NCBI GenBank assembly: GCA_002205965.3 | Contig: NADL03000451.1 | Span: forward strand, 868,001 to 932,000 | Length of the DNA: 64,000 nucleotides | Direction of reading: 5' to 3' | Source: Kappaphycus alvarezii | Taxonomy: Eukaryota > Rhodophyta > Florideophyceae > Gigartinales > Solieriaceae | The notes under the pieces: generated by a model | The model's input: only the letters and a program-made list of their open reading frames with translations | What the model was told of the DNA's origin: nothing | Database searches by the model: none | Part shown: positions 10,823-21,671 of the stretch, piece by piece | How the letters are laid out: every line of letters begins with the position of its first letter | Numbering within the stretch: the stretch's first letter is position 1 | Made by a program: the position numbers and the translations under genes

Positions 10823-12463
10823 ATGACCGCCGATATTCCAACCTCCGATGACTTGCAACCCACCCAATCCCTGTCTCAAACCCACAAAGAACCCGTCGTT
10901 CTTGACCCTGAAGACCACGAGTTTGTCAGATGGTGTCAACTGCAGAACCTCATCAAATTGAGCCACATAACCCTTCCTCTTTGGAGGATGGATTTTCTAC
11001 TTTCGAAGAGGACAGCCCCGCGGATGACAACTCGTATCTCGAATTTGAGGATCCACGTGACGAATCCCACATCTCCGACGAGGATGAGGACATTGACGTT
11101 ATTGATGATGACGAGGATGACGAGGATGAAGAGGATGAGGATGATGAGTTGGCCGCCAGGGACACCGACGAAGAATTCGATGACGACTTTTCGGTTCAAC
11201 CTATTGCGCGCTCTAGAACAAAAGTTTCCGTTCGTCGCCCCGATGCTCTTGCCGGAGTTGATGAGGATGACAACGACGAGGTGCAGGACGCTGACGAGTT
11301 TTTGGAGCCCATTCCCGATGAAATCGAACCCGTCTTTGAGCCTCCATTAGGGCGACGTACACCGAAAGGTTCCCCAGAGGAACAAACCGTCGATATGGGA
11401 CCAAATGTCCAAGATGCAGAGCAGGATCTTTTCGGAAATGAGACAGAGGAAGACATTCAGAATGCAGCCAATATTCTTTCGGAGAGTGGAATTCTCGGCC
11501 TTGGAGGCCTTGACGCTAGAAGCGCTATGGAATCGCTTCGGATAAGTCAAAAATTCAAGCGCCATCGTCAATTGCGCAAGATGAAGATTTTCAAACGAGT
11601 TAGCTCTTGGCGACGAAGATGATGACGGCGACGATGTCTTGGACGAAAACGAGTCCGAGTCGGAAAAGACGGCCTGGATAGCTATGTCGATACAGATTCA
11701 TTTGATGATGATGAGGAATTCGCCCTCACTTCAAAGTCCAGTTTTGGCCGGCTTTGGGAGTTCAATGAAGACGGTTACATCACAATTACCGAACCAGGAC
11801 AGCCATACATGTATGAAATGGATGTCGAGGATCAGGAGGACCAAGAAATGGCCTCCATTCGTCGCGGAAAGGCTGGTGGTTGGAGTGGTGGCCTCATGTC
11901 CAATTCGTCTGCAGATTTGGAGGAGGGCTCAAAAGAATGGATTGCCCGAAGAGCCTATGAGTTGGTAGCTCAGTCAAATCAGGTAGAAATGTTTCAATGG
12001 ACCCGGCGTCACAAGGGCCACCGCCGGTTATTGCGCAATTATTTCCACCGGATCCACCACCGCCCAAACGCTTGCCTCGTACTACACTACCCTTTTCTAC
12101 ACCAGGGCAAAGCAAACCTACTATTGGCATGGATTCCTCTGGAAAACTGGGGGAAAAAGAAGAGAGAAAGAGATCGAGATTACCAGAGGGCATCAACTAC
12201 AAGCATGCATTGGACAAGTCCATCAAATTTCCTTGCCAGTACAAATTCAAGGTGGAGGGAAGCGGGGAACATCTTGAACAGATGCTTGCTCGAGATCTGG
12301 AGAGAGTTTTGGGCAGACCAGTACCACCCAGCGCATTTCATGTTGAACCAGCGGGAAGATACAAGCGAGTGATCGTCATGGTCCAAGTGACGAGCGCTCT
12401 ACAAGTTACGGAGGTTATGACGCATTACGGAATAACGCTGGGGTTAAGTTTAGCTATGGTTAG
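10823..12463 (+). CDS. Acidic protein with C-terminal DUF493 (YbeD-like) domain
   Basis: The C-terminal part matches DUF493/YbeD, a small ferredoxin-like fold: IKFPCQYKFKVEGSG, then a GRYKRVIVMVQVTSALQVTEV segment, and after one shift DALRNNAGVKFSYG ending at the TAG at 12461-12463. The N-terminal half is extremely acidic, with Asp/Glu runs at 11080-11150 and again near 11610-11720. A middle segment (EPGQPYMYEMDVEDQED, near 11790-11850) is unrecognised. Frames change near 10930, 11590-11750 and 12000. Bacterial DUF493 proteins are about 90 residues, so the acidic extension is the odd part. Function is unknown; plant-type homologues may be organellar (inference). An upstream in-frame Met-rich leader near 10757 could extend it. 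The ATG at 10823 has context GTCGCA. Confidence 0.7.
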
Positions 12464-12780
12464 TCTTTGCCACCGGTGTACACAGGCCCTTGCACATAAC
12501 TCAGCATCAGGTGGGCATAATTCACTCAGCGATTGTCCTGACTACGGAACAGCGGCGTGCGAAAGTCATGGGCGAGGGCTGAGTAATTGAGTGCGCAGAG
12601 ATATCCGGATAATGTGTTGACTGCAGACCAGGCCTGGAGCCCTCGGAGAGGGAAACATGTAGGTTGGTGTTGCACGGTTTGCATTCCGAAAACTCGGCAG
12701 CACGGCATTTTGTTCGACAGCACAAAGTAAAAGGGAGATTACCAACTCAACTGCGCCTCGGCAATAATGGAAAGACTAAG
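12464..12780. other. Intergenic gap between convergent genes
   Basis: The 317 bases between the DUF493 gene (+) and the next gene (-). Nothing recognisable is seen in it. Confidence 0.4.
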
Positions 12781-13721
12781 TCACTCGGGATCTTTGCCAT
12801 TCTCCGAGCTCGGCGGTTTCGACTGAGTTTCAGAGATTGGGCGATGCGTCGTTATTCTACCTAGGGCGTACACCCGTGCTGTTCTTCTTGCTGTCATGTA
12901 CTCATCCCCTAACTTTCTTATTTTCCTGACTTGCCCAGAGCCTAAATCTCCTTTGAACATAGCGATAGCTTTTGAAACAAGGCTCTTCCCAGTCGCAATC
13001 GCCTCAAGCAAGCCATCATTTGTTGGGATCTTAGGGGTCAGAGATTTCTAAATCAGTAACAGCGAACGGGACACGGGCCATGACACGATCAGGAAATCTT
13101 TCAAAAAAACCCTCGGCGTCAGTCGAATGCCATTGCCCAATCGGACCAACCTCCTCTTCACATAATCCCAAAACTTGGGAAAGGCGAGACAAACCGTCAA
13201 TCCTGCATCGATTATCAAAGACCCATTCTCGGAGCTCTCTGTCTGTCACGTTCACAACAGCGGGAGCGCCAACAGCCTCGACCAATAAGGCCCTTGCAAC
13301 AGGGGTATCAAATGTGGGGCCGCGATCATCCGGCAAGCCTAAGAAGCGACGAAGAACACCGGTGGGAGTGACAAAACCACACGAGCAGACGAAGGAGTCA
13401 TCAGAATGAGCATTGGGAGAAAGCGTGGAGGCCGAAGAAGAGCATGTTGGAGTCGGAAAGATTACAAGGTTTGCGCAGGCGTCACAGATGAGCACGGGAG
13501 CCGAGGATATAAGAAGCTGAGATTGACCGGTGCGAAGGGTTTGGAGAGAGAGGATGTGGTCCTTGGATTGGGGGGTGAAAGACTGGTGGGAAGAGTGGGG
13601 GGTGGAGATGGTGTTGACGAAGGCGCCAATGGTGGAGACGGGTCTGCAGAAGGTGAGCAGAGCGGGACTGGGGAGAGGGAGGTCGCATCGATCTGGACGA
13701 GTGATTGTTGTCCACTTTCAT
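12781..13721 (-). CDS. Unknown protein with ClpX-zinc-finger-like CxxC segment
   Basis: The reading changes frame near 13480-13500 and 13025. The N-terminal part reads RTGQSQLLISSAPVLICDAC, which resembles the second half of the ClpX-type zinc finger (a hydrophobic stretch then ICDEC), but the first Cys pair of that finger is not visible. A later VCSCG could supply more Cys. The long middle part (from FLGLPDDRGPTFDTPVARAL through DRELREWVFDN) has steady protein-like composition but no family I can name. After a shift it continues as GLLEAIATGKSLVSKAIAMF and ends at 12781. A TACAGTACAG element sits about 20 bases upstream of the ATG at 13721. Existence of a gene is likely; function is unknown. 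Confidence 0.5.
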
Positions 13722-13739
13722 GGGACGTGGTTGGCGGAT

Positions 13740-13757
13740 TATTGTACAGTACAGTGA
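13740..13757. promoter_or_regulatory. TACAGTACAGT element upstream of the minus-strand gene
   Basis: TTGTACAGTACAGTG lies about 20 bases before the proposed start at 13721. It belongs to the same TACTGTA family as the clusters near 10.2, 27.1 and 31.4 kb. Confidence 0.3.
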
Positions 13758-15182
13758 ATTCTATAAATTGAGAAAGACAAACACATTTATTAACACGCCA
13801 TCCACGAGTTTATTAGGTCAAAATCAATTTAATTTTAGAACTCCAAAGAACTGAAATCCGCTGGACTACACCATGTATCTTACATCGCTGGAAAGGTGAC
13901 GACAGGCCCTATTCATTGGTGTAAACCGTTTGCTCATTGGCCACGAAGAGAAGGTACATGAGCAGGAATGTCGGTCACCAAGGAAGTCAAAAATCGAGTG
14001 CAAATAATGAAAATTAACGATTTTATGACACTCACATTAAATTTGACTTCTCCTTCTTGAGCTGAGATTTCATGGTTCTAAACTTAGTTCTCAATGTTTG
14101 CTCCGGAGGCAGTGGATCTTCTATAGCCAAACCTGATTCCTCAATAGAACGGTGTAGCCAGCGGACGGCTTCCAAGTGCTTCGTAACAGGATTTTCGGCA
14201 AGGAGAATTTCAAATAATCCGATATTGTACTCGGAAATGAGGATATACCTCGGTGTGACCTCAGAGCAATAACTACGTCATCATCTAAGACAGATTAGTC
14301 GTCTCCCTTCTTCTGGGAAGTGAAAAGACTTGTAATTTCTTGCCGTATCTCGTTTTCATGTGGTAGGCTGTACCTTCCCGGACACTTTTCCTCCATTTTT
14401 TCCAACATTGCTGCGGGTGGCGGCTTATTAGTAGAGACCTCTCTCCCCTGCCTGAACATTTGCCCAATTTCAACTCTATACTTTGCTATATAACTATTAC
14501 CACTGTTGACCACGGGGAGGTCTCCTCGCCCGCCCTACTTTCATTTGTTCACCGTCTGGTACAGTGCGTCCTTCGCACAAACGTATTATGGCATAAAATT
14601 ACGAAAATATCTTACAGGGATTATATTCTTGGATCTAAGATGGCATGGGCAACAAAATCTTTGCTCTTGGGTTCCGGTCTTTGTGCAGTATCTGGCCCGG
14701 TATGTTTTGACTGGCCTTTAGTTCGATGGTCAACTACGCTTCGGAGTCTGAGCTCTTAGTGATATGAACTTCAGTCAGCGTACCAGAAAACATAGTATCT
14801 TGTGGAGGCCCACATCCTCTATAATCGCGACCTTTGGGTTCCGAATGATACTGTTTAGCCTCATGAACATTATTTGGTCCATCACAGAGAATAATTCTGT
14901 ACATTCTTTAATGCCACGACACGCGCGATGGTGCGGGTGACACAAAGGGGAGAGTGGCTGCTGCCAGCCGGGCTCGAGGGTTCCGTGGAGTTCACGTCTG
15001 TGTGAGGGCCAAAGGGCTGCTACATAGCGGAAAGGGGTGGTAGAGCGTGTGCTATCCGGGTAGTCCCGCGACTGTAAAACGGGAGAACCGGGAGCGGGTA
15101 CGAACCGTGAGAGCCACAAAAAAGGGCTCGAAAACGGGGTACCCTGTCGCGCACTGAGGACGGCTGCGTAATCGGGAGCGAT

Positions 15183-15259
15183 AAAGGGGATTGAGTAGAC
15201 AAGCCCGCACTCGGTGTTGCGAAACCGAAGGTCGCGGGTCTCGACTCCCGTCCCCCTTT
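15183..15259 (+). ncRNA. tRNA-like sequence, possibly degenerate tRNA-Arg(GCG)
   Basis: Anticodon-arm-like stem TCGGT/ACCGA encloses TTGCGAA plus one extra G. A five-base variable loop AGGTC follows. The T stem GCGGG/CCCGT encloses TCTCGACT, a T loop with one extra C. The ends AAAGGGG and CCCCCTTT pair with one bulged C, and a T4 run follows as a Pol III stop. Each arm thus differs from a normal tRNA by one inserted base, in keeping with the indels elsewhere. The D arm is poor and lacks the GG of the D loop, so a tRNA-derived repeat is as likely as a real tRNA. Confidence 0.25.
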
Positions 15260-15285
15260 TCCCCCTTTACTGTGTGAAAGGGGTT

Positions 15286-15313
15286 CCGGCGACTTAAGTA
15301 TTACCGTCGCCGG
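15286..15313. repeat. Perfect 8-bp hairpin
   Basis: CCGGCGAC at 15286-15293 and GTCGCCGG at 15306-15313, separated by a 12-base AT-richer loop. It lies about 30 bases after the tRNA-like sequence. Function unknown. Confidence 0.5.
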
Positions 15314-16808
15314 CCCCACTGCTAAGCCCTAGTGGCGGAAAAGTAAAGGAAATTAAGGGAAATTAAGGGAAAAACTACAGATTGGGCCATTTGGCCATGT
15401 GGCCAGTGTCTGCCTGGGACCCGATCATACACTTGTGGGTCATCCCAGATGGACCGGTTGGACCGGGATAAACCCTTACGGAGGCGGACCCCCTGGCGTA
15501 CAGGAGTACATGTAAAAGAGGTGCAAATAGGGAATAGGATAGGAATAGAACTCAGATTAGACTGTAGGTTAGCAAGTACCAGGAGACAGCCAAAATTAAA
15601 ATGACTTTCGATGTAGATCCCTGACTAGCAGGTAGTCGGTGACCCCGGCACTACACATTCCTTATCATCAGAAGCGTCTTCTCCTCTAATTTCTACTCTA
15701 TCATGATCTGCTGCATCACATTATGCGTCATTCTCTATGATACAGTCATGCTCTTCATCATTTTCTTGGCCTTGACCAGTGCCGATAGCATCCTCTACAG
15801 GTTGCTGCAAGTCATCTGCTGTTACTAAACCCCCTCTATTTCCATGTCTGTATACAAAACTGCCTCCGAAGGTCTGAATGATTTGTCAGTAAGTGACGCA
15901 TTGAATTGAACACCATCACCAATTATGGAGTACGCATACGCCCGTATTTTGTACTCAACTTTTCTTGCATCTTGCAACTCGAGGGCATCCTGTAAAGTTT
16001 CTTCAATCGTGTACACTATGTCAAGCGCCTCGAAGAAAAAATCGTTACATCGAGAAAAATAGAGCTTAGATTCCCCAATTATTTTTGTTCAAACAGCTCT
16101 AGCTTTGTTCAGAACCGTACTGTATGAAGTTCGGGTACTTCCGTAGATAAAAAACGCGAAATTCTTAGAGCTGACACGATAGGTTCGCCTTCCTCTTGCG
16201 CAAAGAGCCTATTCTTAGGAAAGCGGCGTCAGTCAATCCTTTATCTTTGCGCTGAACCTTGACCTGAATTAGACTCAGGATGGTTTCCAAGAAATGGAGC
16301 ACACTTTCCAATGGGGCCAAAGGTTCGTTCGGTCACAATGCGAAGGGACTCTGCAACTGCTACGACGGCAAACATTGCGTGCCTAATGGCCGATCTTCCC
16401 CGGTCTTTTGAGGGACACTGTGAGCGTCCCTTGCCGCCTTCCATCAGTTAGCCCCCCCTACGCACCACGACGCCGGAAAAAAGGCACCGTGTCTCCGAAT
16501 ATTATACCACGCAACACTCTTTCCCCTTGCTGATAAAGCTTTGTTCAGTAAAGGCCGGAATTAGAGACCCCAACCTGCAGCTTCTCCGCGCCAAGAGGGC
16601 GCTTTGTCTAAGCATTCCCAAAGTCTCGCATCAAGGACTATAAGAAGGTCTTCTGATAAGCTCTATTCTTTTATTGATTTCTCTTTCTTTTGAGATAGTT
16701 TGAACGCGGTGCCATGGCTGCGGTGTCTTATTTTTGCCCAAAAGACCGATTTGTTGGCAAACAAATTTTGGTTGCCATCGATACGACTAAGAGAATGCCG
16801 TGCCTTAC

Positions 16809-17100
16809 TGTTAGCTCAGGTATTAGAATGAATAGAAAAAAGAGAACTTTACTGAGCCTTACAGACTCTGAATGAGGAGAAAGGGAGTGTGTAGAAGTTG
16901 TTGTTTCTGCTTTCTGAGGGAGATTAGCTCAATATGCCTTTCGGAAGCGGATTATGCACCCGGATATACCCGAATGAGGTGCAAAATTAATGGCTGTAAA
17001 TCTACCGGGAGAGGCGGTGCTTCTCATATAATCTCGGCCACTCAAATGTGTGAAACTTGCTTCCAAAGACGCACGTGTCAACGTGTATGCACTAATAACA
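16809..17100 (-). repeat. 3' LTR of copia copy 1
   Basis: About 292 bp, TGTTAG...TAACA. It shares long blocks with the partner LTR, for example GAGGTGCAAAATTAATGGCT and AATGTGTGAAACTTGCTTCC. Confidence 0.82.
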
Positions 17101-17181
17101 GCCCTCGAGTCGAACCGTCACATTTGGTGGTGGCAAATCAAACTTAGACGACTTTCATCGTCTAGATATTTGGTGGTGTAT

Positions 17182-19213
17182 TCAAAACGCCTCTCTTTTC
17201 ATCTTCCTCAATTCGTCGCAGTACCTTGCGTTGAGCATAATTTCGAACTTCGTCGTTCCCAGCGCTTTCGTCTTCACGTCCGCGACTATGTCTGTCGTCG
17301 GAACATGAATGAGTTTGACATAATTGTCCTGAACGTAGTCTCGCAAAAAATGGAATGCAATTGAGATGTGCTTTATCCGAGGCGAGATAATGTTATCGCG
17401 ACCAATTGCAATTGCCCCAGTGCTGTCATTATATATCGAAATCATCTCCAAGCTCTTGGTTTCATTCAGTTCGCTCAGGATTCCACGAATACATAATGCA
17501 TATTTGACACCTTGTACGTGAGCCACATATTTCGGCTTCAGTACTAGAAGCCGAAACGAATAGACTGGAGCTTAAATTTTACAATAAAAAGCAGTACCAC
17601 CGTATAGGATCACATAACCACTTGTCGACTTTCTTGAAAGGCACATCCCGAATCAGAGTTCGTAAATCCGACGAAGCCACGCTTCCCTTTGAAATGCAGA
17701 CCGACGTTATTTGTTCCATTTAAATACCTTAGCAGCAATTTTGCTGCTTTAAAATGCATCTATCATAGGCTTTCATGTGCCGTGCTAAATAACCGACAGA
17801 AAACGCGATATCTGGCCTCATCGTTTGCACTAAATACATCAACGCACCAACTACTTCCAAATATGGAAATGATGTTTTTCTTATCTCACGATACGCGATG
17901 CCAGTAGCTGCAAACTGCTTTTCTGAATTGGTAAATCGTTTGGATTGCAATCGACGAAAACACAAGCCGACAAAAGATTTTCATCATACCTCGTTTGACA
18001 TAGTCTTTGTGAACGCTTCGTGCGATTCCTGCTGATAGATATGACAAGGAATAGTGCAGCATTTCCTAACTCCCGCATCTCAAATTCCCCTTTAAGTTGT
18101 TGCTTGACTTGTTCGACAAGCTGCAAATAGGATGCAGCAATTAGGATATCATCAACATAAACGAAAAAAATACTCGAGTGTGTTGTACTCATTAACTCTC
18201 AAAAATACACTTGGGTCAAGACGTGAAACATGAAAACCAAGGCGACGATGTAGCTTTGTTAGCGTCATATTCCTTGCACGATTGCCTTACTTTAGCCCGT
18301 AAAGGGCTTTGTAAAGCTTTCAAGTCTTTCTTTACCAATAGACAGCGCCGAACTTCTCTAAAAGCTCAAATGGAAAGTATGGATTTGACATGTATTTATC
18401 TTCTTCCAAATTCCCACAGAGGAATGCGGTCTTAATATCGACTTGGGGCAATTCCAAGTCGTGCGCTACAACGATTTCCATCAATAAGCGCATCGATTCG
18501 TACCTAGTCACGGGCGAATAAATCTAATCGTAGTCAATGCCCTTTCTTTGTGCGAAACTTCGCGCAACGAGTATCGACTTGTATCGTTGAATATTGCTGC
18601 AGTATCTCGCTTTATAGCGAACACACATTTGCAAAAACTAGTTTCTCTCTTTTGGTTTTTCGACCACCTTGTACGTGCCATGATTGTTCAAGGATTGCAT
18701 CTCCTTTTCCATTGAATTTAAACATTTTCCTCGATCTTTCGAAGACATTGCTTCGCTGACGGACAGCGGCACCTCCCCTTTGTGCATACTTTTTTCGACA
18801 GCGTTTGCAATCATCGCAAACATAGAACTATCGAGATACCTGATCGGTGTATTGTGGGGACTTGTGGAGCTGCGAAGAGAGGTTACAGTGGCAACAGGGG
18901 AATGATTGGAAGAAGCATTTGTTTCTGTGTTCGCGTTTTCCTCAATGTTCTGTGCGGCCTGAGTGCTTGCATTAACTTGGCTCATCGTGTCATCTGCGTC
19001 AATCACCTCACTCGATTGAGGTGCATCATCGCTGTAGTCATCATGGTCACCATCATCATCAATGCTCTCTGCAATCGTAGCAGGCGTTCTATCATCATGT
19101 ATGGAATCTGTGATTGCTCCGTTGACATAATTATCATCTATATCGACCATCGCACCAATATGCCATGTTTTCGTACTGGATTCGTCAATGAAATTGATAT
19201 CGCGTGATAACAT
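17182..19213 (-). pseudogene. copia copy 1: RT and RNase H
   Basis: The linker before RT reads SVSEAMSSKDRGKCLNSMEK (about 18700), the usual copia lead-in. The polymerase box FVYVDDIL lies with YVDD at 18148-18159. RT C-terminal ALMYLVQTMRPDIAFSVGYL is near 17790-17850. RNase H follows, with NDSTGAIAI and RIKHISIAFHFLRDYV, ending at 17182. Several frameshifts split it. Confidence 0.8.
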
Positions 19214-19299
19214 GACCCTACGCAGTTCTGGCAGATAAATGCGATACGCATTGCAAGCAAAACAACCTGAGTGTATACCGTGGATCGTTTTCGATTCAA

Positions 19300-20544
19300 A
19301 ATTTCTCCATTAGTGTGCCCTGGTTCGAAGAACATGTACTTTGTACCAACAATTCCTACGTTGCCAATATTAGGGCGACGACCATGGACGAATTCATAAG
19401 GTGTTTATAGTCCAAAATTCTTCGCATTTCCTTTGTTTAACACTCGGTTACGCACAAAATTAACCATGTGAGCTGCCTCAGCCCATAGATAACGGACAAA
19501 ATGATCCATGTCAGGATTTTGTGCTTTCAATTCAGCCATAATTGCTCGCGAACGCTCGATGATAGTCCTATTTAGTCTTTTCGCCTTCCCATTATATTTT
19601 CTCGCAAATAGGCAGTCGTGGGCTCATAAATGATTCCCTCATCATCAAAAAATGCTTGCAACGCAGATGAAAATTACTCCGTACCACGATTAGCCCTCAC
19701 TCTGTTCGCCGTCTTTCCGGCGATATTTTGAATTTCCCGAACAATATTCTTCAATGCATGGACTGTATCCGCCTTTCTTGTAAGAAAGACGACCCAATAA
19801 GCCAAACTTGCATCGTCAAGTACGGTGAGTATGTACCACAAACCACCGAGAGAGAATCAAACTCTCATATGAGATCGCTGTGAAGGATCGTACCCACCTC
19901 GTGGGTAATGCTGGAGCTGGACTTGTGTGGCTTCGCAGATGACTTGCCTGCTTTACAGAAATTACAGGCAAAATATGGTGCGTGCTGTTTGTCGCTTCCT
20001 CGAGACCATACACCACGCCATGCTTCAAAATTTCCTCAATCACCCTCACATCACAAAGTGTGAGGCGATTGTGTAACAAATCCAAAGATGGCGATGGCCT
20101 CAAGGTATCGCGAGAAATGTTAGCACGATCTTTGCGGATGACCTTCACAGAGAGTGGTTGAACAATATTGTGCCCTTCGGTCGAACCTTCCAAAATAATT
20201 AGATATCCCTTCATCACAAACATTTGAAATGAGGAAGGAAGTAGTCGAAACTCAAAATCGGCTTGTTGTATGCGGGGAACTGAAATGAGATTCGTACGCA
20301 TCTGTGGTACATACGCAACATCGTTCAGAGTAACGACCGTTACGCGTCCATTCACTGTACGTTTCAATTGTGCGATTCCAGCATATGCAATCGTAAGTGA
20401 ATAACCATTGCCGGTGGTCTCGATGTTCACGGTGTCGTTTCGCCGACCAATGGATTTGAAGCATGAAATGTCGCGACACAAATGCCGTGTCGCAAAAGTA
20501 TCGAGGAACCACTTTTTCCCGAAAGGAACGCCCTTTTCGTTCAC
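19300..20544 (-). pseudogene. copia copy 1: protease, GAG-pre-integrase and integrase
   Basis: The protease site reads WFLDTFATRHLC: the catalytic D-T/S-G-A has Phe for Gly. Then come DVAYVPQMRTNLISV and a GAG-pre-integrase stretch with LLHNRLTLCDVRVIEEI. The integrase core is seen after shifts (ANRVRANRGTE, then an ALQAFFDDEGI segment near 19640-19700). Stops and frame changes make it inactive. Confidence 0.75.
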
Positions 20545-20567
20545 CTCATTGCTTAAAATGGCAATGT

Positions 20568-20970
20568 TTATCTTCTCATTTGAACCTGAACTGACTTCAT
20601 CATCAGCATTCTTCGGCTTCCCAAAATGAGGGTTGTAATCTTTACACGCAGGTTGTAGAAACAGTCGGCCTTCTGTGTCCCTTTCTTACGGAGGTGACAG
20701 CGAATGGTAGAAGTACTATTACTGTTTGATATGAACGCCTTCGTGACTGCACGTGACGAACTTGCAGCACATTTTCTGGATCTCAGTTCTTCCTCTCTGT
20801 TTTCCTGCTTTCCAACAAGCTTTGCAAATGTGAGTTTCTCATCCTCACGAAGGATTGTACGAATCGTGTCGTACTTATCTGAGAAGCCTTCCAACAATGC
20901 ATACTCCTTATCGAAAATAGTCAAAGTGTACCCACTTGCGACTAACTGATTCTCTATAGCGATAATTAAT
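20568..20970 (-). pseudogene. copia copy 1: gag fragment
   Basis: EYALLEGFSDKYDTIRTILR followed by KLTFAKLVGKQENREEELR is the typical copia gag (UBN2-like) pattern. The zinc-knuckle region (IRCHLRKKGTQKADC) has lost part of CCHC: the His position is Thr. Confidence 0.72.
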
Positions 20971-21384
20971 TCGAATATTCTTGAATAAAATATGCTGAAT
21001 GTTTCTTCATACTGAGTAGCTTACGATGCAAGGTTGTCTGCGTCACTACTTCCAGACTCTCGTTCATCTATGTAGGTGTATCCCACACTTCCTTTTGTGT
21101 CCTCTTAGATATCACTGAGGCAACATATTTGTTTTACAAATTAAGCCTCATCTCTGCCACAGCTTGACGGGATTCTCGGGCATACCTTTTTTGAGTATCT
21201 GTTGGGCTAGCATTCTCGAGGCTGACTCTTCACGAACAACATCACCGTTGACTTACCCCAAAGACCTTTGGCCTCGAGTACTAGTTGAATTTGGGTTTAC
21301 CATACAAGATAGTTTTCACCATTCAATTTGTTAATAGTGTAGCATAATAGTGTAGCATGTATTCATATCGCCTGGGCCATAACC

Positions 21385-21671
21385 TGTGAGCGCAGGTATT
21401 AGAATGAATAGAAAAAAAGAGAACTTTACTGAGCCTTACAGATTCTGAATGTGAAGAAAAGGAGTGTGTAGAAGTTTTTTCTTTTGTCTGAGGGAGTTCT
21501 GCTCACTGTACCTTTCGAAATCGGATTATGTACCCGGATGTACCCGGATGAGGTGCAAAATTAATGGCTGTAAATCTACCGTGAGATTCAGTGCTTCCCA
21601 TGTAAACCCGGCCTTTCAAATGTGTGAAACTTGCTTCCAAAGATGCACGTATAAACGTATAAGCACTAACA
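21385..21671 (-). repeat. 5' LTR of copia copy 1
   Basis: About 287 bp, partner of 16809-17100, with a small internal duplication TACCCGGATG twice (21529-21551). Confidence 0.82.

Larger units (their letters stand above)
13758..16808. other. Intergenic DNA with a GC-rich structured patch
   Basis: No protein family is recognised. The only notable part is a GC-rich block at about 14930-15330, with tRNA-like B-box sequences near 15095-15110 and 15233-15248 and a perfect hairpin at 15286-15313. A single CGTACTGTATG lies near 16117. Confidence 0.4.
16809..21671 (-). mobile_element. Ty1/copia LTR retrotransposon, copy 1 (decayed)
   Basis: The two LTRs (16809-17100 and 21385-21671) share the same termini, TGT-AGC... 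and ...TAACA. Direct flanks CTTAC (16804-16808) and GTTAC (21672-21676) fit a 5-bp target duplication with one mismatch. On the minus strand the order is gag, protease, integrase, RT, RNase H, which is copia order. Frameshifts, in-frame stops and an altered protease motif show it is not autonomous. The LTRs differ by roughly 15 percent by eye, so it is fairly old. No clear tRNA primer site was identified next to 21385. Confidence 0.88.

Noticed and set aside
11080..11150. Acidic codon run as a simple microsatellite
   Set aside because: It lies in a continuous coding frame leading to the DUF493 domain and uses mixed Asp/Glu codons.
15020..15120. tRNA-like GGTGGTAGAGC and GGTACGAACC boxes
   Set aside because: Box-like words are present but no cloverleaf could be drawn; kept only as part of the GC-rich block.
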